From: Rotaria sp. Silwood1
Taxonomy: Eukaryota > Rotifera > Eurotatoria > Philodinida > Philodinidae
Direction: 5' to 3'
DNA: 64,000 nt
NCBI GenBank assembly: GCA_905250075.1
Contig: CAJNOP010000128.1
Coordinates: forward strand, 434,005 to 498,004
Part shown: piece after piece, positions 36,599 through 48,440 of the stretch
Position numbering within the stretch: position 1 is the stretch's first letter
Layout of the letters: every line of letters begins with the position of its first letter
Program-made: the position numbers and the translations under genes
Notes under the pieces: generated by a model
The model's database searches: none
Seen by the model: only the letters and a program-made list of their open reading frames with translations
Told to the model about the DNA's origin: nothing

Positions 36599-38695
36599 TA
36601 ATAAATTTTGAATTGAAATTCAAAACTAGTTTGATAGATTTTAAATAATTTCGAAATTAAATTGATAAATATATATTTCATATACAATTGATAATCTTTT
36701 ATTTGTACTATAGAATGATAACTGTTAATAAGACACAACATTTTACTATAGTTTAATGGATCTTTAATATGATCGTAGACAAAATAATATTTCTTTTTCT
36801 TTATTAAATTCTTTTAAATAATATAAATTAAAATGTTCTACTTAATATACAAATTTTTGAAAAGAATAACAACAAAAAGAAAAAAGGTAACAGATGAGAA
36901 ACCATTTGATGATCACACTCAAAAAAAGAATCAACATCAATTCATCTCTATGCAATGAAATAGAAGCCAAACAAGTAATTAGTTTAACTTTGTCTTAACT
37001 GAAGTCTCACTCTATAAGATCGTGCTCTTTCTATGTTTTACTTTTCTTTTTTTTGTCATATAGAGATTATTTTGTTTTAATATATATATATATACTTTAA
37101 TTAATTAGAAATGTTCGATTAGAAAATAAACTTTCATATTATTTTCTATTGGTATTAATAATTTTTTGTATTCATTTTTAAAGAAATCTTTTGAAGCGAT
37201 AAATTACAAACAAAAAAAAGATAAAATAAAAAAAAAACAGCTAACTTTCATTTATTCGACTTGACAAACAAGAAATTAATATTAAAAGGTATCTATGCAT
37301 TTAATAATTATTACCAATCTCAACTTACAGAAATATATTCTTTTGAACAAGATTAACATGTGTCATGACTTCTTTCCGTCAATACTTCACATATAATTAA
37401 CATTATAATTATGTTGTATGAAAGAAGGATGAAGGAGAACTAGTTTTTTTTTTAATGAAAATTATAAAATTTTACAATTATTTATATCTTAAAAGAAGAA
37501 AATAGAATTGACATTCGAAGTATGAAAATAAAAATAAATGAATAATACTATGCAAATGAAACGTTATATATGATAGTTTCTATATTCAAAGTATCATAAT
37601 TACTAATTAAAAGTTGATACTCTTATATAGATTTTTCGAACGCATAACATTTTTTTTTTTTTTTCATATTAAGATATTAGTAGATAATTCATCATCTATT
37701 AACACTTGAATGATTTTATTCTACTATTCATTTTGTTTAAAATATAAATAGAACAGAGCAAAAAAAGAAAATACTAGATCTATATTCAATATTGTTGGTT
37801 AGTTATTGAGCTTCTCTTATAAAATCTTTCAAAGAGGTTTCTCTTCTAATGTATGTATAACTATAACATAAATAATACAAACGATATACCTATCATTTAT
37901 TTTGATAGAGCATACCAGTTGATGAAATAATTCCGTTACGAAATCGTATATGAATTCATTCAATATTTAGTAAACTACATAGTATGTTTTTGTTATCAAG
38001 AAAAAAAACATTGAAGAAAGAAGGTGGAGTAGAAGAATCATTCAACTGAATAAATCATCATCGTTTTTTTTTTCTTGTCGCTACCGATAGTTATTATTAT
38101 TGTTCTTTTCGATGTGTTCATACTATTCAGTACCACAACATTGATTTATATAAAGAATGAAACCATCCGATCTCGACCCGACCAAACAAACATTGCGTAG
38201 GTTGAATGACGTAAGTAACGAAAAAAAAAAACGTACAAATATATATATATGCATAAAAGCAAAAGCACTTTCGTTCTTGTTCAATACGTGCCATCAACAA
38301 CAAATGATGATTATCATCATTTGTACCTCTTGTACATCAATACACAGGAAGGAAAAACGTAAAATGAACATACATTTCTTTCTTCTTTTTTTTTACAATT
38401 CATGATGACGCCCATCGTCCATTGCACGTCTTCATTTATATGCCTCAAGCGGATGAGATGAAATGAACGTGTGTATGCAAGAAAGAAGAGAGAAGAGAGA
38501 GAGAGAGTGCAATTATCACACACACACACACACACACATACACATACAAACCTACGTCGTCGGTCTGTCTTACTAGACGTGTTGTAGGCTAGAGCTCAAC
38601 TAAAGGAAAAAAAGGAAAGACTTTTTTCTCTTTCTCTCTTTCTCTCTCTCTCTTAGTGTTTCTCATCTCGTCTCACATTCATTCAGTCATCAGTC
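36599..38695. other. Intergenic region with microsatellites
   Basis: About 2.1 kb without a supported gene. Simple repeats include TA near 37.08 kb, GA around 38.49-38.51 kb, CA about 38.518-38.54 kb and TC around 38.63-38.655 kb, the last just before the Ig-gene start. ATG 38157 opens only a short chance frame. Confidence 0.5.
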
Positions 38696-41600
38696 ATGCC
38701 GTCGTGGTGCATATGTTCCTCACTATTTCAATATCTTCTGATTATTTTAATCATTTACTTTGAAAAAACTTTATCAGCAAATGATTATCAACATCAAATA
38801 TTGAAAGCTGATGTTGGCCAAGATGTAACTATGTCATGTTTATTCGATGAAGACAAAATTGAACAGGTTAGAAAAAGAAAAAAACAAGTTGAAGACTTTT
38901 TTCTCTGTATATATATATATACACGTATATCTATATATTTGTGTATAAAAAGAAAAACTGATCGATGCAGAAAAACATTCGTTAATAGGATCGATTGTTT
39001 TCTATATTAAATAAATCTATGACAGTTGTTCTATATATATCTATTCATCATATGGCAAACAAAATATAAACTATACGTGTAACGGATCATTGTTTATTCT
39101 TTAGTTGAACATTAGATGAGCGTGTCTATATCGATTTTCGATTATCCAGCTGGACAAGAAGATTCTCTTTATTGATCAATAGTTTATGTATATATATATA
39201 TATATTTGTCTGATATTGTCTAGAGTTATTTTAATGAGAACTTGTGTATATTTTATGATATTGATACATATAAGAATTCTTAAGTAAAGTCTTATATATA
39301 TATATGTGATGATTAAATTTGGCGTAACATGCATCAGCTTGTTTAACAGATTGATTTATCTGATAGGTCACCATGAATGAAAATAAACTTTTATCATATG
39401 TCGCCTTACCGTAAGATTCAGTATTTGAAGAGCTCTTCATCATCTTTGAATCAGTCTCTTTAGATCCTCTTTTTTCTCTTCAATCAATATTATTGTTACT
39501 TTCAAGGGCATAGATATACTTAACATAAGTTAAACATATTCATTGTACGGAAGTTCTTATTTAACTTTCTTTTTTCTTTTTTTCATTTACGAAAAACAAA
39601 AAAAGAAAAGATAACAATTTTATCATGAGATATTTTAGCATATGTTAATTGATTAATTAAAAACTATTGAACAATAATATTTTATTAACATATTTTATTA
39701 TAATAAAAGTAAAATATTTCTAAAAGATTTATTTAATGAACAAAAGATTTCTAAATTTTCTTTTTTTTCATAATAAAATGTTCAGATTAAATGATTAATA
39801 TTTAATTTTAGGTATCATTCATGCGTCAGATGACAGGTGACATATTGTCACTTGGTTCAGAATTATTTGTTCATGAATTTTCATCAAATCAACATATTAA
39901 ATTAATTCAATTTTCAACCAATCGTTTAGATTTAAAATTAATATCAGTTAATCAAAATGATTCAGGCATTTATACATGTATGTTAAATGATGAAAAATTA
40001 ACATCATTTTTATTAGAAATATTTGGTAAGAATCAAATCATTCATACATCTTATTAAACACTAATAGAATATGAAACAAATTGCTTTTTATCTTCTTAAG
40101 TATGTTCTTCAAGAAAGAGACAACACAAAAAAAAGAAAGAAAATGAATTATTTCCTTAGTGATGTAATAAATAAGAAAAGAAAAAGAAAGAAGATATTTG
40201 ACAATGAGTGGATCAACTTCGTTTGCTTTTTATTTTTATCTTTATTATTCATCAAATCATTTAAAAAAAAATTAAAATGTCATCATTTGAGATGTGTCAA
40301 TGAAAAGTTATTATTCTGTCTTTAACGAAAGAAAAAAAAGTTTTCTTTTCTTTTCTTTTTTGTTTTATAAGATGATTGCATATTGTATGTATGTATAATC
40401 TCATTGTGCTAATTGCAGGAGGTTCTTTCTCGTTTGTAATCTTGACAGGCATCTCGATAAATTAGCGTTAATGACGCGTCCGTATGGTGATCGATACGGA
40501 GGAGAAGAGAGATAAAAAGAATACTGCTCATGTCTTGACCTTTTACACACACACACACATGAAATATATAACTTACGTTGATGATGTGTTAATCATTTTT
40601 GTCTGCATCAATATATGTTCAACAGGAAAAAAACAAACTAGATTATATTACTTAAATATACATTTAAATAAGATAACCATATAGATATATATCTTCAGGA
40701 TTTTGTTTTTTATTCACATGTGTTAAGTTTATTGCTTTATATTTGATGAAAAAAAAAAAATTTCGCTTTCAATATAATTGAGAGTATTTAGATGTGTGAA
40801 TATGAATTGTTTTGTTCTTTTTATTTTAATAGTACCACCACGATTTATTTCATATTCTCCAGTTGAAGGAAGTATTTCATATTCTGAAGGTTCATCAATG
40901 AATTTATCTTGTCGTGCTTACGCTGTTCCTTCAGCAAATATAACTTGGATTTATCGAGATAAAAAAAAACAATCAAAAAGTAATTATTCAAATTAATAAT
41001 AATAATTGAATTAAAAAAAAAACGAGAGAGAGAGTTTTGTTTTTTAGCAATTCATTATGGAGAAGATGTTTATATATCATCACTTCAATCGTCAGACAGT
41101 GGTTCATATGAATGCATTGCTTCAAATAATTTTCATGCATCAATTAGTCGTTCATTTTATGTTACTATTCAATGTAAGTTTTTTTTAAAGAAAAATTTTG
41201 TTTGCATGAGAAATTTGTAAGAAGAAGTAACTCAATCGATTGTGAAAGTATTTCCGTCCATTGTGGGTCACACTACTCAATTAGACTGTCTTTCCGATGG
41301 GATAACATTCAATTATGATAATCTTTTAGCTCGCTTTTTTTTTCCTTGTATTACATAACTTATAATGAAGAAGAAAAAATTCGTTGATAATTAATTATTT
41401 GTATGATCTGTTATAATAGATTCTCCTCGTGTAATGATATTAAATGATAGAATGACAAGTGATGTTCATGACACAGTTATAGTAAAATGTCATATATGTT
41501 CAATCCCAGAAGTGATTCAGATAAATTGGTTAAAACATGATCAAATGATTATGGATGTTAATACTCTTATTAAAACACAAACAATTGATCATTATCAATG

Positions 41601-42129
41601 TTCAGAATCCACTATGGAAATAGTTGTATGTTGAAAAGAAAAATAAAAAGTTTTTTTTGAAGAAATTAAGATTCTATTTTGAAATAGGCTATAAATGAAT
41701 ATCAATTTGGACAATATGAATGTCGAGCAGAGAATAATTTAGGACAAAATTCAGCTTATATTGATATACAACAAAGTAATGAGAAACAAAATCAAATGAT
41801 TTTATTTTATTACATAATTTTTTTTTTGTTTTATTATTAAAAGCTTCAAGAAATTTAAAATTAAAACAACAAGAAGTTAATTCAAATGAAATAAATCGAA
41901 ATGGACGTACAGCTTTATTAATTGATAATCAAGAAAAATCCGATAATTATTCTACAATAACATTAACAAGTAAGATTTTATTTATTATTATTATTATCAA
42001 TATTTATTATTAATAAATAAAATAGAAACTTCTCCGAAATGGTTACCAAATTGTTCATCTGTATATATATTATCTTCATTTTATTATTATTCATTAAGTT
42101 TATTTATATGTTGGATTCGACCAGTATGA
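38696..42129 (+). CDS. Three-Ig-domain surface protein (IgLON/lachesin-like), copy 1
   Basis: Eight exons: 38696-38866, 39812-40025, 40833-40979, 41048-41173, 41420-41625, 41688-41775, 41844-41969 and 42026-42129, giving 393 residues. A signal peptide (SSLFQYLLIILIIYF) is followed by Ig1 (VTMSCLF to NDSGIYTCML), Ig2 (MNLSCRAYAVPSANITWIYR to SDSGSYECIASNN) and Ig3 (VIVKCHICSIPEVIQINWLK to FGQYECRAENNLG). Each has the Cys, Trp (or Phe) and D/Q-x-G/x-Y-x-C pattern. The C-terminus ends in a hydrophobic stretch with no cytoplasmic tail, which suggests GPI anchoring. The likely role is cell adhesion or recognition at the membrane (family knowledge). Introns 1 and 2 are 945 and 807 nt; the rest are 56-246. 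The tail-to-tail paralogue lies at 42.4-45.3 kb. Confidence 0.88.
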
Positions 42130-42445
42130 AAACAAATATATATATATATATATGTATATAAATTTTGTCTTTTATAAATCTAATCAGTGTCATTAATTGA
42201 ATCCGGTGAATCAGCAAAAAAGAAAAAAGAAAGATTTTGAACATAAACTTTTTTTTTCCTAAGTGATGATTGACAAATTTTTTTTTTGTTGTTGTTGTTA
42301 ATAAAGAAATAAAATAAAAAAAAAATGACACATCAAATTTAAAAAAAAAAAAACCGACTCTCTATTACAATTAAAAAAAGAAAAAAAGAAATATTTTGTT
42401 TTAAATCACCGGTTTTTATCGATTGTTTTATTGAAATAATTTTGT
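42130..42445. other. Shared 3' region between convergent Ig genes
   Basis: 316 nt between the two stop codons. It contains AATAAAATAAA at about 42.30 kb on the plus strand and poly-T/poly-A tracts serving as polyadenylation sites for both genes. No coding frame is supported. Confidence 0.5.
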
Positions 42446-45312
42446 TCATTGTAAATAAAGAAAATTTATTATAATGAGTAAAATTGAAATTAAAAATTGA
42501 TTTATTAATTGAGAAAAACATTTTGATGAATCTATTTTTGAATTAAGAAATTAATTTTTAGAAAAATAAATAAATCTCATTGAAAAATAAATATTTACTT
42601 GTTATTTTATCTGTATTTGTTGGAACAATTAAAAGAGCAAGATTTTCAGTTTGTGATTTTGTTTGTAAAACTAAGACAAAAAAGAAATTTTAAATAAGAA
42701 AATTTTTATTCTATAATAAAAATCTAATCTTACTAAATTTTGGATTAAAATCAATATGATCAGAATGATAACCTAGAAAATTTTCAGCTCGACATTCATA
42801 TCGACCATAATTTTCATCAGATGAATCCTTTTTAAATATTAAAGCAAACTTCTTTTGTTTTTTTATATATATGTAATAGTTTGGATTAACTTACATGAAT
42901 AATTAATGTTGTCATGAAACATTCTTCATTTTCCATAGATACAAGATTTGTTTGACTATCAAAAAGTTGTTCATTTGAAATATTCTTTCCATTTTTAATC
43001 CATTCAATATGAGATAATGGTATAGAACATATTTGACAATTTAATTGTATAGGTTTTATATGAAAATCAATGAATTTATTAATAATAACACGTGGTGGAT
43101 CTAAAGAAAGAAAGAAAGAAAAATTGTTCAAAAAAAAAATATATTATGTAATAATAAATTCTATTCTATTGGTTATATGTTAACATCATATTTGATCGGA
43201 TTATTTTGATAAAATACGTGTAAATATAGAAAAGAAAAAGATTTTTTTTCAAAATACATAAACTTAATTTAGATTTTAATGAATAGAAAAGGTAGATTAT
43301 TCAATAGTACATTGTCATGAAATTCAAGACAGAATATGGATTAGATAACTTACATTGAATAGTGACATAAAATGAACGACTAATTTTTTCATGATATCCA
43401 TTTGAAGCAATACATTCATATGAACCACTATCTGTTGATTCAACTGATGATATAAAAAGATCTTCTCCATAATGAATTGCTAAAAAAGAATTGTTTTTTT
43501 TTTTTTTTGTTTAAATAAAATAATTATTAATAAATAAGTGAATTACTTTTTGATTGTTTATTTTTATTTCGATAAATCCAAGTTATATTTGTTGAAGGAA
43601 AAGCATAAGCATGACAAGATAAATTCATTGATGAACCTTCAGGATATGAAATACTTGCTCCCAATGGAGAAAATGAAACAAATCGAGGTGGAACTAAAAC
43701 ATTTTTTTTTAATCAGATTAATTCTTTGTGGTTTTCTTTTTAAAGTAAAATAATATCAAATCAAAGTAGATTAATTCTCAAATTTATGTATTGACATGAC
43801 AAAAAAAAAAAAAATCCTATTATTTGACTTTTTTCTTTGTGTTAATCTGATAAAATTCATTACGACATTTGATGGTTATTCTTCTACTCACTTGTTAACA
43901 ACTATTCTGATCATGTCGGAGATATATATCAATGATTTGACAAATCCTTTTTCTTTATTTCTATTGATCTATTCGATTTGATTATAACAAATTTCAAGGT
44001 TAGAAGACAAGAAAAAAGATTGATAAACAATATATAACGTATTAATTATTAATAACTATTGAAAAAAAAAAGAATAATATATGAAGTAATCAATCGAACA
44101 ATTGTTATTCTTAACTAAAAATAAAAATAATAAAACTAATTGGTTATGAAAGAAAAACATTAAAAAAAAATCTTGATGAGTACTGGATCAGATTAATACA
44201 CACATGTTCCATCATTTCTTCTGCTTGATCAACCAAAAATAACGAATAAAAAAAAAAATCGTTTTTCTCTACTTGTGACATACTCAATTATTTATTTCGT
44301 ATTTTAATATATTCTCAGAAAATGATATGCTAACTGTAGTTACATAAGATTTCTTATCCTCTTATTTCAAGGGTATATACTTGACAGGGAAAAGAGCGTA
44401 ATTCTTCTCATCTTTTTTTATTAATCTAGACCAATGTATGACGGACAGTTTGGTTAATCCATTTTGAAGATACTTACCAAATATTTCTAATAAAAATGAT
44501 AATAATTTTTCATCATTATGCATACATGTATAAAGACCTGAATCATTTTGATTAACTGAAAGAATTTTTAAATCCAAACGATTTGATGAAAATCGAATTA
44601 ATTTCATATGATTATTAGTTAATGACTTATCAATAAATAATTCTGAACCAAGTGATAATAAATCTCCAGTTGTTTGATGCATAAATGAAACCTAAAATAA
44701 TGAGAAAAGAAAAAAAAAAAAACATTTTTTTTTTCGTCTTCTTCTTCTTCTTTTCAAATAAATGAGTTTTGATTGTTTAGATACATTTGGCTTGTTATGA
44801 GTGAAGAGGAAAAGTGATTCTAGAATGTATTGAACCGGAGGATAGAAAGTAGCCATTTATATCTAAGTGGTCACTCGCCTCATCATCAGTGAACATATGT
44901 TGGACGTGCTTTTTCATATTCTATTGTTCTTCTAAAGGCATCATCCCATAAAATAGTTGTCGAGTGTCCTTCAAATAACAATAATATTGATTTGGTTCTG
45001 CTTCTTTAGGAAAAATAATTTTATGTTCATTCTAAATAACCTTTTCATGTTAAACTTTATCGAAATTTAAAAATATCAATCAACTTAGACTATAACTATT
45101 GATTGACTATGCTCTATTGAGTATAACAAGTAGATTTTCGTTTGTTAAGTTTCTTTTTTTTTTTTCTTTAAATAAAAACTTACTTGATCAAATTGTGATT
45201 CATTTTCAAAAAAACACGAAAATATAACATCTTGACCAATATTTTTTCTTAAAATTTGATCCGATGATAATAAATGACTAAGTGATAAAATGAATATCAC
45301 TATGATCATCAT
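42446..45312 (-). CDS. Three-Ig-domain surface protein (IgLON/lachesin-like), copy 2
   Basis: Eight exons: 45184-45312, 44478-44691, 43547-43693, 43354-43479, 42895-43100, 42734-42827, 42599-42670 and 42446-42531, giving 357 residues. Exons 2-5 have exactly the same lengths as in copy 1 (214, 147, 126 and 206 nt). Exon 2 differs at about 18 of 72 residues by eye. The signal peptide is MMIIVIFILSLSHLLSS. Ig domains: VIFSCFFE to NDSGLYTCMH; MNLSCHAYAFPSTNITWIYR to TDSGSYECIAS; IQLNCQICSIPLSHIEWIK to YGRYECRAEN. The last exon encodes a hydrophobic end (LINQFLISILLIIINFLYLQ) without a tail, so a GPI anchor is likely. A longer N-terminus from ATG 45408 is possible but would put 32 residues before the signal. 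Confidence 0.85.
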
Positions 45313-47859
45313 GATTATATTTAGTCTATAGAAAATGATCAACTGGCACTCAGAAAGAAAAAGAAGAACGACAACTAATTGTTTGCTCTTTCTTTTACTT
45401 CTGTTCAACAGATGAAGAAAGAGAAGATTTTTTCTTCTCTTCGTCTTTTTTTTTTTCTTTTTCTCCCTTCTCTTGCCTTTTTGCCTTGTTGAATAATTAT
45501 AATTCTAGTTGTGATATTGATCCACTTGTACTATATTCGAAGGACAATTATCTTTAAATAAACAAAAACAAAAGTAACTTTGATTCGTTTCTTCTTTTTG
45601 TTTTGTTTTATTGACATGAACGTGATTTTTATTCAATAATTTGCCGACAAACGAATAGACTAACTAGATCATTGATGATTATTGACGGTGACGCGTGTCA
45701 GGACAAAAACTCTTTACCTCTGATTACATCACCAAACAAAAATTTTGACGCCAAATTAAACTTTCCGATTAAATGTTTAATAATAAATAAAACGATCAAT
45801 TGACTTTCAAGGTAATTTGAAATGAGTAAAGAAAAAGAATAATGGTTCAATCAAGTCCGACAAAATCATTGCTTTTAAATAACATTGAAACTTTCTCTCG
45901 GAATTCATACAAACAAGATTTTATCGATTATATTCATTCATTTGACAAAAAAAGAAAAAATTCTTTTGCATTTGTTCGAAAATTTTTTGTTCAATAAATA
46001 AATACAAAAAAAAATATTGCTTAGGGCAATATAATCTGAGAAATGAAAACTGCGGATATTGACATCTCAATATAAAAACTTTTATTATTGAGATCGTTCT
46101 TTCATCGAATAAAAAATGCAAGTCGATTATGTCTCAATGAAAATGTGTTAATTTTGTTTTCTATAGAACAATCAAACCAACTGAATTCTATATAAAAAAA
46201 AATGCAGATTAACAATAATATTTTACAAATTATATTATCAATTCAATACATAACATTGTTTTTTACAATAGTACACATTTATGTTGTTGAGATTTACAAT
46301 AGAATCTTTTTTTTTTCTATTATAAAAGATAATCAACTGATGTTCCAGCGACATCTTATGAATAACCTTCAAGAAATACTTCACTAAACGATATTCTTAT
46401 TCTTACTCATTTCAGATTCTCATTTGAAAAAAACAAATCTTAACTTCCTGGGAAGATTTGTGTGAGCCACACCTTTTCTGATGAGACAAGATCATTGTGT
46501 TCTTCAATTTTCACTTGATTCATATGTTATCAGACGACATAGAGAACGTTTACAATGAAAACATAATTCACTAAAATGGACGGTAAAACTTGTGTTAAAT
46601 GGTATTTTAGCAGAGTTTCATGACAAAAAAAAAATGATTATATGTCGTTAAACTTTGAGTAATCGTTAATGTGCATAAACTTTTAAACAAATATTCATGC
46701 ACGAGTTGACTTTCAACGAAGATTACTTCGTTATTCATCATTAAATACAACATTCATCTTCATGCATTAAATATTTTAACGTGTTTTATTACATATTTTT
46801 ATTTATAACGAAAGTTATTTAATCGTTCATCGTTAAACATCCTACTCGTTTTCACACGTGAAATATGAGTGATCTTATATATCACCTATTTGCTAATGTG
46901 CTTTACAGGAAATTCTTGTTCAAAAACGCATATGTATAAAATCTAAAGTGTGTCACTTATCTAGATCAATCAAGATATGAAAATCGTTTTATCAACTTAA
47001 ACTGTAGATTGTTTTAGAGAACTCTTCAGTTTTTTGTTGTTTTCAAGGAAAACTTCTTGTATTTGCCTTATACAAACATTAGTATTGTTTCATTTTTAAG
47101 TAAAACTTATTTTGAATATGAAAAAAGATATAAAGATGAATGTAATTCTTTATCTTCTACATATCCATTGTTTCTTATATTCTAGCCTTCGTTTTTGAAT
47201 TTTTTTAAATTTCTAACGATCTTTCATATATTGGACCACTCGCTGTCATAATAAAATTTATCAATAATACATGATCTCACCATAAGAGTATAGTTTTGAG
47301 ATCGAAGAACTTACAATAATTTGATAAAGTGTGTACAAAGAATGAAGCTTATTTTTTCTGATTCCAGAAATGGGACGCGCAGTATTTCACTGCAAAATTA
47401 TTCCTCAGATATGAACCAAAATGTATTATGAAAAGTTTATAGAGTTTTTCATTTCAGGTTAAACTTCGGAAAACAAGTCACACTCATTTTTTTTGTCAAC
47501 AATGCAGTTTGACATCATCAGTGAAATAAGTTCAATGGCATCTTTGTTTATCTGCTGAGATGTTTTCAGTAAGTCATTATGACACATACACATGCAGATT
47601 CCTCATTCTCTCTATTTACATGACGATATGTCTACTAAGTTTCGGTCGTTAAACATTAGTATACATATACATGAATAAGTCTACAGACTTTCTATTTCAA
47701 CATTTCTATTTAAAATCGAACATGTTCTGTCGTCTCAACTCAGATTGAAATCGGATGGTGCATTGTGTGACTAATGGGTGCTAAGGAAGGAGGAGAACTA
47801 GTTTTGAAAATATCTCTGGAATATTTTAAGGTCCTAGATCTATCAGAAAATCTAATATA
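45313..47859. other. Intergenic region upstream of Ig copy 2
   Basis: About 2.5 kb, AT-rich. Around 46.65-46.85 kb several CGTTAAA / CGTTAAT / CGTTATT words recur in both orientations, perhaps an old repeat. No gene is supported. Confidence 0.45.
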
Positions 47860-48440
47860 CTTAGGATGTACCAAAAGTTCGGATCATGGCGTTCAAAGGA
47901 CCTTGTTGGATGAGGTGACTTATTTAGAAATGAGAAACTAAATATACCATTTTGTAGAGCTTTTCAGGGCGCATCGAATGGTATATAGTAAATTCTGTTT
48001 TCAAAAGACTTTGAAGGAATTAAACTCAATTTACTGATAGACGATTACATTGCTATACGCATCCATACCTACACCCACTCACATCCACATTTACAAGATG
48101 ACCGAAAAAGCTACGTATATCAGCTTGTAGTCAGTCAAAAACTCTACAGAATTGTATGTGAGAAAACATATTTTACAAATACTTTTGATTAATAGCAAGG
48201 ACCACAATATTCATTAACTTATCATGCTTGAGGTAAGGACGCGGGTATCGATGGGTGTAGCTATGTTGTCGTCTATCAGTAAATTGAGTTTAATTCCTTC
48301 AAAGTCTTATGAAAACAGAATTTACTATATACCATTCGGTGCGTCTCGAAAAGTTCTACAAAACGGTTATTTCTAAATAGGTCACTTTATCCAACAAGGT
48401 CCTTTAAACATCGTGATCCGAACTTTTGGTACACCCTAAG
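47860..48440. mobile_element. Mariner-type MITE, 581 bp, with long inverted repeats
   Basis: The arms are about 200-220 nt of near-perfect inverted repeat. The outer ends read CTTAGGATGTACCAAAAGTT on the left and the complement of CTTAGGGTGTACCAAAAGTT on the right, and TA flanks the element on both sides (47858-47859, 48441-48442). The AGGTGTAC-like terminus and TA target duplication are characteristic of Tc1/mariner elements (established knowledge). The loop, about 48.07-48.23 kb, contains no transposase. High arm similarity suggests relatively recent activity. Confidence 0.8.

Noticed and set aside
38480..38660. GA, CA and TC microsatellites before the first Ig gene as promoter elements
   Set aside because: Ordinary simple repeats; nothing shows a regulatory role.
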